Assembly: GCF_020523795.1 (NCBI RefSeq)
Contig: NZ_JAJALI010000006.1
Span: forward strand, 62,001 to 126,000
Direction: 5' to 3'
Source of the DNA: Ancylobacter sp. Lp-2
GTDB lineage: Bacteria > Pseudomonadota > Alphaproteobacteria > Rhizobiales > Xanthobacteraceae
DNA: 64,000 nucleotides
Both the position numbers and the translations under genes were made by a program. Shown here one piece after another: positions 43,743-52,411 of the stretch. The notes below the pieces were generated by a model. That model worked only from the letters and a program-made list of their open reading frames with translations, made no database searches and was not told the origin of the DNA. The number at the start of each line of letters is the position of its first letter. Within the stretch, counting starts at the first letter, position 1.

Positions 43743-44792
43743 TCAGATCGGCTGTTCGCCGGTATAGCCCGGCCAGGTGTCGCCGAGCCGGTAGCCGTCC
43801 GGGAACGGGTCGGTGGGGTCGAGCACATATTGGTGGAAGGCGGTGATCCAGGCCGGCCCGGTGATGGTCGGCAGCACCGCCGGCACGCCGGCAAGCTCGG
43901 TGGTGCCGCGCAGCCGGCCGATGAACTCGGTACCGATCAGCGAGCGATGGGTGAAGCGCTCGCCGACCTGCAACAGGCCGCGCGCGTGCAGCACCGCCAG
44001 GCGGGCGCTGGTGCCGGTGCCGCAGGGCGAGCGGTCGTGCCGGCCGGGCGAGACGATGACGGTGTTCTTGGAGGCGAGCCCGTCGGCGGTCCGCTCCAGC
44101 GGGCCGGCGAACATCGTCTGGTTGATGGTGTGGATCTCCGGATTCTCCGGGTGCACCGCCGGAATCTGCTCGGCCGCCGCCTTCTTGATGCGCTCGCCGA
44201 CCTCGACCAGTTCGCCCGCCTCCTTGAGGTCGAGCGAATAGCCGAGGCTCGCCGCGTCGACGATGGCGTAGATCATGCCGCCATAGGCGACATCGACATT
44301 GATCGTGCCGAGGCCCGGCACGTCCACCTTGGCATCGAGCGCGAAGACGAAGCCGGGGACGTTGTCGAAGGTGACGTTGACGCATTTGCCATCGCGGCAC
44401 TCGGCCGAGACCTTCACGAGGCCCGCCGGCGCCTCCATCACCAGATGGGTGACCGGCTCCTGCATCGGGATCATGCCGGTCTCGAGCAGCACGGTGACGG
44501 TGCAGATCGTGTTGGTGCCGGACATCGGCACGTAATAGTCCGACTCGATGATGACAAAGCCGGCATCCGCCTCCGGCCGCGTCGGCGGCAGCACGAGGTT
44601 CACGCATTGCGAGACGCGCCCGCGCGGCTCGTTCAGCAGGAACCGGCGCAGCTCGTCGCGATGCGCCTGCACATACTGCATCTTCTCGAACATGGTCTTG
44701 CCGGGGACGTCGAGCACGCCCCCGGTGATGACCTCGTTGAGCTCGCCGGCCGCATGGGCGCCGACCACGGTGATCATGCGGCTGAAGCGCAT
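43743..44792 (-). CDS. proline-racemase-superfamily enzyme, Ser/Cys type, 349 aa
   Basis: The superfamily interconverts or dehydrates proline derivatives with two acid/base residues. Here the first position is Ser91 in YVPMSGTNTI rather than Cys in the usual MCGHGTI, while the second is Cys257 in RSPCGTGTS. Ser/Cys members have been reported among hydroxyproline epimerases and related enzymes. Start chosen by GAGGAG before the ATG giving MRFSRMIT. It shares the operon with a second family member, so the two likely act on different stereoisomers or steps. Confidence 0.85.
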   Translation of the reverse strand: MRFSRMITVVGAHAAGELNEVITGGVLDVPGKTMFEKMQYVQAHRDELRRFLLNEPRGRVSQCVNLVLPPTRPEADAGFVIIESDYYVPMSGTNTICTVTVLLETGMIPMQEPVTHLVMEAPAGLVKVSAECRDGKCVNVTFDNVPGFVFALDAKVDVPGLGTINVDVAYGGMIYAIVDAASLGYSLDLKEAGELVEVGERIKKAAAEQIPAVHPENPEIHTINQTMFAGPLERTADGLASKNTVIVSPGRHDRSPCGTGTSARLAVLHARGLLQVGERFTHRSLIGTEFIGRLRGTTELAGVPAVLPTITGPAWITAFHQYVLDPTDPFPDGYRLGDTWPGYTGEQPI

Positions 44793-44802
44793 CGCTCTCT
44801 CC

Positions 44803-45711
44803 TCACGCCGCGCTGCGCTGCGAGGCGGCAAGCGCCGCCACGGTCGCCTCGATCACGCCAAGCACCCGCTCGCGCTCGGCGCCGACCAGCGGCAGCCGCG
44901 GCGCACGCACCCATTCCGGCGCGCCATACACCACCTTCTCGGCGAGCTTGATGTACTGCACCAGCTTCACGTCGGTATCGAGGTGGAAGGCGGGGGTGAG
45001 GATGCGGTACAGCGCCCGCGCCTCGTCGAACTTGCCGGCCTTGCACAGGTTGAACAGCCGGACGCATTCCGCCGGCCAGGCATTGGTCATGCCCGACACC
45101 CAGCCGGTAACGCCGAGCGCGGCGCTTTCCAGCAGCAGGTCGTCGACGCCGCAGAACACCGAGAAGCGGTCGCCGCACTCATTATAGAGGTCGGTGACGC
45201 GGCGGATGTCGCCGGTCTCTTCCTTGATGCAGACGATGTTCTTCACGTCGGCGAGGTCGTTGAGGATCGCCGGGGTGACGTCGACGCCATAGGCGATCGG
45301 GTTGTTGTAGATCATGATCGGCAGGCCGCAGCCGGTGCCGAGCGTGCGGTACCAGGCCGCCGTCTCGCGCGGGTCGCTCTTGTAGGCGATGGAGGGGAAC
45401 GCCATCAGCCCCTCGGCGCCGAGCTTCTCATAGTGGCGGGCCGAGGCGAGTGCATCGGCCATGCCGACATGGGCGAGGCCGGAGAGCAGCGGCACGCGGC
45501 CGGCCACGACTTCCTTGGCGGCGAGGATGACGGATTCGCGCTCGGCGGCGGTGAGCGAGGCATTCTCACCCAGCATCGGCAGCACGATGACGCCCGAGAC
45601 GCCGCTCTTGATCAGCCGGTCGATGCTGGACTGGGTGGCGGCGAGGTCGACGCTCTCGTCCTGCTTCAGCTTGGTGGTGACGGCGGGAAAGACTCCGGTC
45701 CAGCGGGTCAT
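44803..45711 (-). CDS. DapA-family (dihydrodipicolinate synthase-like) lyase/deaminase, 302 aa
   Basis: A Schiff-base TIM barrel with catalytic Lys163 in CIKEETGD, Tyr135 in YNNP, and LGENASLTAAER as the substrate-loop region. In hydroxyproline clusters a DapA-family enzyme deaminates pyrroline-4-hydroxy-2-carboxylate to alpha-ketoglutarate semialdehyde (LhpC/HypD). That is a reasonable guess here, but aldolases of the same family cannot be excluded. It lies 8 bp after the B12-binding gene. Confidence 0.85.
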   Translation of the reverse strand: MTRWTGVFPAVTTKLKQDESVDLAATQSSIDRLIKSGVSGVIVLPMLGENASLTAAERESVILAAKEVVAGRVPLLSGLAHVGMADALASARHYEKLGAEGLMAFPSIAYKSDPRETAAWYRTLGTGCGLPIMIYNNPIAYGVDVTPAILNDLADVKNIVCIKEETGDIRRVTDLYNECGDRFSVFCGVDDLLLESAALGVTGWVSGMTNAWPAECVRLFNLCKAGKFDEARALYRILTPAFHLDTDVKLVQYIKLAEKVVYGAPEWVRAPRLPLVGAERERVLGVIEATVAALAASQRSAA

Positions 45712-45719
45712 GGCGTTTC

Positions 45720-47495
45720 CTATGGCGTGGGTGAGGCGTTGGCGAGGGTGGCAAGAAGGCTCGTGAGGTCGTCCGGCGTGTCGCAGGGCACGACGTCGAT
45801 GCGGCGGATATCGTCGCGGACATCGACCGGCAGGCCGGAATTGCTGTCGTCCGGCACCTGGTTGAGCCGGCCGCCGATGCAAACCGGCAGGTCGGCGCCG
45901 GCACGGGCGAGCGCCTCCTTGACCTCGCGCGCATAGCGCAGCGCGACGCCGTTATAGGTGCTGATGGCGATCAGGTCGGACTTCGCCGCCAGCGCGGCGG
46001 CGACGAGATCGTCGGCATCGACCGAGGTGCCGCCATCGACCACCTCGACGCCGAGATGATCCAGCGTGCGGGCGATGAGGTTCTTGCCGTGCTCATGCAC
46101 GTCGCTCGACGCCACGCAGGCGACCGGGCGCCAGCCGGCAATGCGGGCGACGGCCTCGGGCGGCACGCGCGCGGCCCAGGCGCGGGCGTCGTGCTCCAGC
46201 TCCTCCACCCATTCGGCGAGCGCCACCGAGCGACGGCCGCTCCAGGCGGCGGCATCCGGCTCGCCGGCGCCGAAGGCCGCCTCCAGCCGCTTCGGGCCGA
46301 TGGCACGCAGCGCGAACATCAGCTCGGCCGCATCGGCAGTATCGATGCCGGCCTCGGCCAGCCCGGCCAGCGTACGCGAGGCGAAGAGCCGTCCGCCCTC
46401 CACCAGCCGGTCGGCGAGCGCATCGACGGGGGCGAGGTCGATCAGCCCGGCTGAGGCGCAGGCGTGCTCGGCGAGGCGATGAGCGAACAGCTGCGCGTCG
46501 ATGATCTCGTCGATGTCGGGGATGCGTTCGTTCTCGGTCACCGGCACCGGATTGATCGCATGGCCCGAATGGGCGCGCGCGAGCGCCCAGATATCGGCCT
46601 GCAAATAGCTGGCGAGGCTGGCATAATTGCCGGCCGGCGTGGATTTATAGCTCACCGTGTTGCCGAAGATCATGGTGCCCGGCGTATCCATCACCTTCGC
46701 CAGCGCCGCGTGGAACGCCATCCGCACCAGCGGCGCGGTGAAATGGTGGCCGAAGCAGTGCGAGAGCCGCGCGCCGATCAGCGTCTCGACGATGTGCTTT
46801 TCGACCAGCACCATGCCGAGCGCCGAGCTCATGTCGGAGAACAGCCCGGCAAAGCCGTCGTCGAGATTGGAATGCACCAGCACCTCCACCGGCTGTGCGG
46901 CGATGAGGCCGAGCGCGGTGACGGTGGCATGGGTAGTGGCGACATCGTCGTCCCAGTCCGGCAGGCGGAAGGTGAAATACTGGCCGAGATTGCCGATGGC
47001 GGTAGCGCCCGCCGCCAGCGCGCCCTTGGTGTTGTCCAGCGCGCCGGGCAGGCCGAGCATGAAGTCGCCGAAATGCGCCGCCGCCGGAGCGGCATTGGTG
47101 ATGCGGGCGAAGCTTTCCGCCCCCTCCAGCACGATGCCGGTGCCGCGCCGGCTACCCTTCCTCAGTTCGGGCGGGTAGCCCATCGACATATCGAGGGTGA
47201 TGCCGAAGCGGTCGACCCGCGCGCCCTGCCGGGCGGCAGCCGCATGCACCTCGGCGATGGCGGTCACGGTGCGCTCGACGCTGCGAAAGCCGATATGGGC
47301 GTGCTGCATGATGCGCCCGGCCGCCGCCTCGCGACGCTTGTAGTCCGCCTCGCTGGCGACGCCTTGCGCATCGAGGAAGGCGTTACGGCCAACCGTCCAG
47401 TCCCGCGCCAGCGCCCGCCCCTCCGCGACGAGGTCGCGCCCCGGCCGGAGCGTCGGCGGGATCAGCTGGTCGCGGGGCGGGAGGGACGCGGTCAC
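45720..47495 (-). CDS. cobalamin-binding mutase-like protein, 591 aa
   Basis: The C-terminal about 130 residues are a B12-binding domain of the base-off/His-on type: D465-V-H467-E-H-G470 is the DxHxxG motif, followed by DLIAISTYNGVA and LPVCIGGRL. The N-terminal about 440 residues look like a TIM-barrel mutase subunit (DRFGITLDMSMGYPP, LEGAESFARIT, ALGLIAAQPVEVLVHSN, FGHHFTAPLVRMAF). It could be a carbon-skeleton mutase related in layout to glutamate/methylaspartate mutase, but I cannot name its reaction. Start: GTG with GGAG 6 bases upstream, 11 bp after the NIPSNAP stop; the longer frame overlaps that gene. Confidence 0.75.
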   Translation of the reverse strand: MTASLPPRDQLIPPTLRPGRDLVAEGRALARDWTVGRNAFLDAQGVASEADYKRREAAAGRIMQHAHIGFRSVERTVTAIAEVHAAAARQGARVDRFGITLDMSMGYPPELRKGSRRGTGIVLEGAESFARITNAAPAAAHFGDFMLGLPGALDNTKGALAAGATAIGNLGQYFTFRLPDWDDDVATTHATVTALGLIAAQPVEVLVHSNLDDGFAGLFSDMSSALGMVLVEKHIVETLIGARLSHCFGHHFTAPLVRMAFHAALAKVMDTPGTMIFGNTVSYKSTPAGNYASLASYLQADIWALARAHSGHAINPVPVTENERIPDIDEIIDAQLFAHRLAEHACASAGLIDLAPVDALADRLVEGGRLFASRTLAGLAEAGIDTADAAELMFALRAIGPKRLEAAFGAGEPDAAAWSGRRSVALAEWVEELEHDARAWAARVPPEAVARIAGWRPVACVASSDVHEHGKNLIARTLDHLGVEVVDGGTSVDADDLVAAALAAKSDLIAISTYNGVALRYAREVKEALARAGADLPVCIGGRLNQVPDDSNSGLPVDVRDDIRRIDVVPCDTPDDLTSLLATLANASPTP

Positions 47496-47506
47496 GGTGA
47501 TCTCCG

Positions 47507-47821
47507 TCAGCGCATGGGCGAGAGCGGCGTCGGCGCCAATATCCGCGTCTGCTGGCTCTGGATCATGCCCTTGATGGCGGCGAGATAATCCTGCCACGGC
47601 CCATGAGCGAGCATCTTCGCCCGGCGCGCCTCGCGGTCGGCCATGCTGTCGTAGCGCCAGAGCGCGACGACATGGTTCAGCTCGCCGATCTCGGTGACGA
47701 AATGGCCGACGAATTCACCAAGGAACTGCTTCTGGATGTCGAGGCCGAGCGTCTCGTAGGTCTTGATGAAGTCGCCCATCCGGCCGGGCACGATGTGGTA
47801 GTCGCGTTCCTCAAGGATCAT
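47507..47821 (-). CDS. NIPSNAP-family protein, 104 aa
   Basis: A single ferredoxin-like domain with the NIPSNAP pattern: EERDYHIVPGRMGDFIKTYETLG, GHFVTEIGELNHVVALWRYDS and ADREARRAKM. Bacterial members are often encoded beside catabolic enzymes and their activity is unknown. It is tightly placed between the Cys/Cys racemase-family gene and the B12-binding gene. Confidence 0.88.
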   Translation of the reverse strand: MILEERDYHIVPGRMGDFIKTYETLGLDIQKQFLGEFVGHFVTEIGELNHVVALWRYDSMADREARRAKMLAHGPWQDYLAAIKGMIQSQQTRILAPTPLSPMR

Positions 47822-47839
47822 GGCTCGCTTCTCCCTGCC

Positions 47840-48841
47840 TCACGCCAGCTGGAAGCCGAAGGCGAGCGGGTCGCGCTCGTCGACGGTGATGGTGTTGTGG
47901 CCGTAGACCCGTGCCCAGCCGCCGATGCTGGGGCGGATAGCTGAGCGCCCGGCGACCTCGGCCGCACTTTCCACCCGGCCGTGGAACAGCGTGCCGATGA
48001 TGCTCTCATGCACGAACTCGTCGCCGACCTTCAAAAGGCCCTTGGCGACGCGCTGCGCCATGCGCGAGGAGGTACCGGTGCCGCAGGGCGACCGGTCGAT
48101 GCCCTTGTCGCCGTAGAACACGGCGTTGCGGGCATGCGCCTCGGGGTTCTTCGGCCCGTCCGCCCACATCACATGGCTGACGCCGTTGATGCGCGGATCC
48201 TCCGGATGCACCGGCGCCACCGCCTTCTGCACCGCCGCCCGCACGACCGGGCTCCATTTCAGGATGTCCTCGGCGCTCATGCCATCGAGGCCGGTCCAGT
48301 TCTTCTGCGGCTCGACGATGGCGTAGTAGTTGCCGCCATAGGAGACATCGACCACCAGTTCGCCGAAGCCGGGAATGTCGACCGTGACGCCTTCGGCATG
48401 CAGGTAGCTCGGAATGTTGAACAGCCGCACCTGGTCGACGAAGCGGCCATTGCGGGTGTACTCGACCTCGACCTTGCCGGCCGGCACTTCCAGCGACAGC
48501 CGACCTTCGACGCGCGGCACCACGAAGCCCTGCTCCAGCGCCACGGTGACGGTGCCGATGGTGCCATGGCCGCACATGGGCAGGCAGCCGGACACCTCGA
48601 TGAACAGCACGCCCAGCTCGCAATCCTCCCGCGAGGGCGGATAGAGAATCGAGCCGGACATCACGTCATGGCCGCGCGGCTCGAACATCAGCGCCTTGCG
48701 TACCCAGTCATGGTCGCGCAGGAAAATCTGCCGCTTCTCGGCCATCGGCACATTGGGCAGCAGCGGCGCGCCGCCGGCGACCACGCGCACCGGATTGCCG
48801 CAAGTGTGGGCGTCGACGCAGAGGAAAGTGTGCGGGTTCAT
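47840..48841 (-). CDS. 4-hydroxyproline 2-epimerase/proline-racemase family, Cys/Cys type, 333 aa
   Basis: Catalytic pair Cys90 in LPMCGHGTI and Cys253 in RSPCGTGTS, with the substrate region DVSYGGNYYAIV and FHGRVE. This is the canonical epimerase layout and length (HypE/LhpA about 310-335 aa). It would turn an L-imino acid into the D-form for the FAD dehydrogenase encoded 17 bp upstream in the operon. The exact substrate (4-hydroxyproline, proline or a relative) is not decided by sequence. Confidence 0.88.
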   Translation of the reverse strand: MNPHTFLCVDAHTCGNPVRVVAGGAPLLPNVPMAEKRQIFLRDHDWVRKALMFEPRGHDVMSGSILYPPSREDCELGVLFIEVSGCLPMCGHGTIGTVTVALEQGFVVPRVEGRLSLEVPAGKVEVEYTRNGRFVDQVRLFNIPSYLHAEGVTVDIPGFGELVVDVSYGGNYYAIVEPQKNWTGLDGMSAEDILKWSPVVRAAVQKAVAPVHPEDPRINGVSHVMWADGPKNPEAHARNAVFYGDKGIDRSPCGTGTSSRMAQRVAKGLLKVGDEFVHESIIGTLFHGRVESAAEVAGRSAIRPSIGGWARVYGHNTITVDERDPLAFGFQLA

Positions 48842-48858
48842 GACGGGCTCGGCGCTCT

Positions 48859-50085
48859 CTAGTTGAAGCGTTGGATGGCGAACGGCGTGACGTCGACAGA
48901 GGTGGGCCGGCCAGCGACCAGTTCGGCGATCAGGCGGCCGGTGGTCGGGCCGAAGGTGAGGCCGGTATGGCCGTGCCCGAAGGCGTAGAAGACATCGTCG
49001 CGCGTCGGCGAGCGACCGATCACGGGGAGCGAATCCGCCGTGGTCGGGCGGTGGCCCATCCAGCGCGTGCCGCCCTGTGTGTTCAGCCCCGGCAGGAAGC
49101 GCCGGCCGAGCTCCGCCAGCGCGTCGGAGCGCGCATAGTTCGGCGCCACGTCCAGCCCGGCGAACTCCGCCGCGCCGCCGATGCGCAGCCCGGTGGCGAT
49201 GGGGGTGGCGACGAAGGAACGCTCGGCGAAGATCACCTCGCGGGACAGCGAGACGCCGGGAGACGGCAGCGTGGTATTGTAGCCGCGCTCGCTCTCGATC
49301 AGCGCACGGTCGCCGATCGTCCGGGCGAGCCGTCCGGACCAGGCGCCGCCCGCCACCACCAGCCGCTCGAAACCGATGCGGCGGCCATCCTTCGTCAGCA
49401 CCTCGCGACCGGCGATGCCGGCCGCCTCGCCGGTGACGAAGGTCACGCCGCGCGCCTCAAGATGAACGCGCAGCCGGTCGACGATGCGCTTCGGGTCGGA
49501 AACGTTCGACCATTGCGGGGTCATGATCGCGTGACGGATGCTGCTCGCGAGCGCCGGCTCCATCCGCCGCGCCTCCTCGCCGCTCATTTCCTCGCAGACG
49601 AGCCCGTGCTGGCGGCGCAGCCTGTGGAAGCGCATATCCGCCTCGAAGCCCTCGCGCGTCTCATAGACCCAGAGCGCTCCGACGCGGTGCAGGTCGCCCG
49701 TCAGGTCGAGTTCGGCGAGCAGTGGCAGCAGGTCGTCATAGGTGCGGGCCGACAGCGTGGCGAGCGAGGCGGCGATCGCCTCCACCCGGTCCCAGCGCCC
49801 TTCCTTCAGGAACCGCAGCAGCCAGGGCACCAGCTTCGGGAAATGACGGAAGCGCAGCGACAGCGGCCCCAGCGGGTCGAACAGCCAGCCCGGCACCTTC
49901 CAGGCGAGGCCGGGCACCGAGGCCGGGATGATCTCGGTGACGCCGATGCCGGCGGCATTGCCGAAGGAGCACTTGTCCCCCGGCGGGTCGCGGTCGAGCA
50001 CCGAGACTTCGTGCCCTTCCGCGCGCAGCGCATGCGCACAGGAGAGACCGACGATACCGGCGCCGATGACGAGAATGCGCGACAT
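48859..50085 (-). CDS. FAD-dependent D-amino-acid dehydrogenase (DadA/LhpB-like), 408 aa
   Basis: A DAO-family oxidoreductase. The dinucleotide-binding motif is VIGAGIVGLSCAHAL, with DRDPPGDKCSFGNAAGIG following. C-terminal family motifs are WMGHRPTTADSLPVIG and FYAFGHGHTGLTFGPTTG. In hydroxyproline pathways the cognate enzyme oxidises D-hydroxyproline to a pyrroline carboxylate. It is placed between the AspDH-like and epimerase genes with short gaps (15 and 17 bp). Confidence 0.9.
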   Translation of the reverse strand: MSRILVIGAGIVGLSCAHALRAEGHEVSVLDRDPPGDKCSFGNAAGIGVTEIIPASVPGLAWKVPGWLFDPLGPLSLRFRHFPKLVPWLLRFLKEGRWDRVEAIAASLATLSARTYDDLLPLLAELDLTGDLHRVGALWVYETREGFEADMRFHRLRRQHGLVCEEMSGEEARRMEPALASSIRHAIMTPQWSNVSDPKRIVDRLRVHLEARGVTFVTGEAAGIAGREVLTKDGRRIGFERLVVAGGAWSGRLARTIGDRALIESERGYNTTLPSPGVSLSREVIFAERSFVATPIATGLRIGGAAEFAGLDVAPNYARSDALAELGRRFLPGLNTQGGTRWMGHRPTTADSLPVIGRSPTRDDVFYAFGHGHTGLTFGPTTGRLIAELVAGRPTSVDVTPFAIQRFN

Positions 50086-50100
50086 GCCGGGCTGCGTCCT

Positions 50101-50919
50101 TCAAATGACCAGTGGATCGAAATGGCGCCGCACCGCCGCGACAAGACTGAGCGCGGTAAGGACGGACGTCTTGGGATTGTCCGGCGACGGCCGGTTGGTA
50201 AAGCGCATCGCGGCACGGCCGGCCGGGCTCTCCACCGTGATCTCGTGCGTGTTGCTCGTCACCGCCGGATCGGCGACGACGCTGACGCCCGCAAGAGCCG
50301 GGCCGACGGCGAGTGCCACGGTGAGCCCGGCATTGAGATTGCGCGGGTAGCGCGCCGCCGCCTCGGCGGCACCGCCCTCGAACAGCACCACTTCCGCGGC
50401 CAGCGACACCGGATCGTGGCCGAGCGCGCGCAGTTCCTCGCTCCACGCCGCCGGCGGCTTGCGCGAGATGTAGCGCACCCGCGCATCCGGGAGGCCGGCT
50501 ATGGCGGCGAGGTAGTCGAGCCCGCCAATGGCGCCGGCCGGCACGACGAGGCGCGCCCCGCTGGTCGCCGCGGCAAGGGTAAGCCGGTGCAGCAGCCCGT
50601 CATCGGCGAGCGCGCCGGTCGAGGCGACGACGAGGCTGATGCCGGCCTCCAGCAGCGCCGGTCCGTACTCAGCGACGGCGCCCTGCCCCGCCGCCTCGAC
50701 CACCAGGGCCGGGCGAGCGGCAATCAGTGCCTCCAGCGTATCGACCGCGTCGACCCCCGCCAGCAGCGCACCATCCCCCCGCCGCAGCACCGTGAGGCGA
50801 TAGGCCGGGTCGGCGCCGAGCGTCGCCGCCAGCGCACGGCCGATGGCGCCGAAGCCGATCAGGCCGATAGGGCGCTGGCCGACATGGCGCGGACAAGCCG
50901 GGTCGCGCGGCGCACTCAT
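50101..50919 (-). CDS. L-aspartate dehydrogenase-family enzyme (DUF108), 272 aa
   Basis: Rossmann motif IGLIGFGAIGRALA near residue 18. The DUF108/NadX landmarks VVEAAGQGAVAEYG, VVASTGALADDGLL, VVPAGAIGGLDYL, RYPRNLNAGLTVALAV and FTNRPSPDNPKTSVLTALS are in order. The family oxidises L-Asp to iminoaspartate with NAD(P). In this operon it more likely acts on a substrate analogue or supplies an imino acid. It overlaps no gene but lies 4 bp after the SDR stop. Confidence 0.88.
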   Translation of the reverse strand: MSAPRDPACPRHVGQRPIGLIGFGAIGRALAATLGADPAYRLTVLRRGDGALLAGVDAVDTLEALIAARPALVVEAAGQGAVAEYGPALLEAGISLVVASTGALADDGLLHRLTLAAATSGARLVVPAGAIGGLDYLAAIAGLPDARVRYISRKPPAAWSEELRALGHDPVSLAAEVVLFEGGAAEAAARYPRNLNAGLTVALAVGPALAGVSVVADPAVTSNTHEITVESPAGRAAMRFTNRPSPDNPKTSVLTALSLVAAVRRHFDPLVI

Positions 50920-50923
50920 GGCC

Positions 50924-51676
50924 TCACCAGGCCGACATGCCGCCATCGACGGTGAACATCGCACCGGTGGCGAAGGAGGCCTCGTCGGAGGCGAGCCAGA
51001 GGATGGCGCTGGCGATCTCGACCGGCTGGGCCCAGCGATTGATCGGCGACCGCGCCTTCAGCTTGGCCTTGAAGGTCTCGGGATCGGGATGGTTGGCGAC
51101 CATCTTCTCGAAATAGCTCGACCAGGTGACGCCCGGCGCGACGCAGTTCACCCGGATGTTCTGCTCGGCATGGTCGAGCGCCATCGCCTTGGTCAGCGCC
51201 GCGACGCCGCCCTTGGAGGCGACATAGGCGGCGCGGTCGAAGATGCCGACGGTGGCGACGTTGGAGGCGGTGTTGACGATGGTGCCGCCGCCCTGCGCCG
51301 CCATCGCCGGGATGGCATGCTTGCAGCAGAGGAAGACGCCCTTGAGATTGACCGCCATCAGCGCGTCCCAGTCGGCCTCCTCGGTATTTACAACCGTGCC
51401 CGGAATACCGTAGCCCGCATTGTTGGCGAGGATGTCGAGGCGACCGAAACGCTCTACGGCGGTATCGATCATCCGCTTCACATCGTCGTTGCGGCTGACG
51501 TCGACCGCCATGGCGATGGCGTTCGGGCCCAGGCGCTCGGCGACCTGGGCGGCACCCTCGCCGTTGCGGTCGGCCAGCAGGACGCGGGCACCTTCCCGCA
51601 CGAACAGTTCGGCTGCCGCCTCACCGATCCCGGCGGCGGAGCCGGTGATGATGGCGGCTTTGTCTTTGAGACGCAT
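50924..51676 (-). CDS. short-chain dehydrogenase/reductase, 250 aa
   Basis: Classical SDR: TGSAAGIG cofactor motif, NNAGYG, NTASNVAT with the catalytic Ser region, and YVASKGG with Tyr/Lys. The C-terminal MFTVDGGMSAW is typical. Oxidises or reduces a hydroxy/keto group of an unknown substrate. Second gene of the ten-gene operon. Confidence 0.9.
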   Translation of the reverse strand: MRLKDKAAIITGSAAGIGEAAAELFVREGARVLLADRNGEGAAQVAERLGPNAIAMAVDVSRNDDVKRMIDTAVERFGRLDILANNAGYGIPGTVVNTEEADWDALMAVNLKGVFLCCKHAIPAMAAQGGGTIVNTASNVATVGIFDRAAYVASKGGVAALTKAMALDHAEQNIRVNCVAPGVTWSSYFEKMVANHPDPETFKAKLKARSPINRWAQPVEIASAILWLASDEASFATGAMFTVDGGMSAW

Positions 51677-51731
51677 GGAATCCTCGACAGTCAGGAAGGG
51701 GTCGCCTCCGGCCGGCAGGCGGCCGAAGGGC

Positions 51732-52274
51732 TCACGGCCGGCGCTGGTCGGTCGGCTGGGCGGCGAAGACGGTGTCGCGCTCGATCTGCAGCACGTTTTC
51801 CGGACGCGGGAACGGCTCGGGCGCCGGCTCGCCGGGCTGGCGGTCCCGGCCGATCAGGCGGAAGAAGTCCTCCAGCCCGTTCGGCACGATGAGCCAGGTC
51901 CAGAGGATGTCGCCCTCGCCCTCGTTGATGAACATGTGCCGGCGGTTGCGGCCGATGAAGAAGGCCGAGCCCGGCAGCATCGGATGGTCGACGCCGTCGA
52001 TCACGGCACGCCCCTTGCCACTGACGACGAAGATGACCTCCTCGTTCCGATCATGGGCATGTTCGCGCACATAGCCGCCCGGCGGCACCGTCTGCGTCCC
52101 GAAGCCGATGGGAAACTCCATCGGCACGACATGCGGGGCGAAGATCACGTCGATATGGCCATTGGCAGGCACCGGCTGCCAGTAGCTGATCGCCTCGCCC
52201 GGCTGCTTGATCAGCACGTCGCCGACATGGGTCGCCGTGCCCGCCTGGGAAGTTGCGTCCGCTTGTTCCGACAT
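51732..52274 (-). CDS. cupin-domain protein, 180 aa
   Basis: A single cupin with GGYVREHAHDRNEEVIFVVSGKG (motif 1 with His/His/Glu) and PGSAFFIGRNRRHMFINEG (motif 2). Metal-binding dioxygenase or isomerase activity is possible. It is the first gene of the operon, facing the GntR gene across 170 bp that hold the operators. The 5' leader has a small CTCTCT-CCGC-AGAGAG hairpin. Confidence 0.88.
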   Translation of the reverse strand: MSEQADATSQAGTATHVGDVLIKQPGEAISYWQPVPANGHIDVIFAPHVVPMEFPIGFGTQTVPPGGYVREHAHDRNEEVIFVVSGKGRAVIDGVDHPMLPGSAFFIGRNRRHMFINEGEGDILWTWLIVPNGLEDFFRLIGRDRQPGEPAPEPFPRPENVLQIERDTVFAAQPTDQRRP

Positions 52275-52305
52275 GGGTCTGCTCCGCTCTCTCCGCAGAG
52301 AGGAT

Positions 52306-52320
52306 TGAATACAATATTCA
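52306..52320. promoter_or_regulatory. GntR operator 1 (cupin-operon side)
   Basis: TGAATA-CAA-TATTCA is an inverted repeat 32 bp upstream of the cupin start. It matches the arms of operator 2. GntR/FCD regulators bind dyads of this size. A half-site TGAATACAAA also lies 45 bp before the binding-protein gene at 53162-53171. Confidence 0.65.
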
Positions 52321-52380
52321 GGCTAGACCTCGAAAAATTGGAATGAAAGACCAAAAAATAAGCATTTATGAGATAAATAT

Positions 52381-52395
52381 GCCTATTAAATAGGC
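52381..52395. promoter_or_regulatory. 15-bp palindrome between the two GntR operators
   Basis: GCCTATT-A-AATAGGC is a perfect 7-bp-arm dyad in the AT-rich centre of the divergent spacer. The half-sites differ from the GntR operators, so it could serve another regulator. Confidence 0.4.
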
Positions 52396-52411
52396 TTGTT
52401 GATCTTCATCA

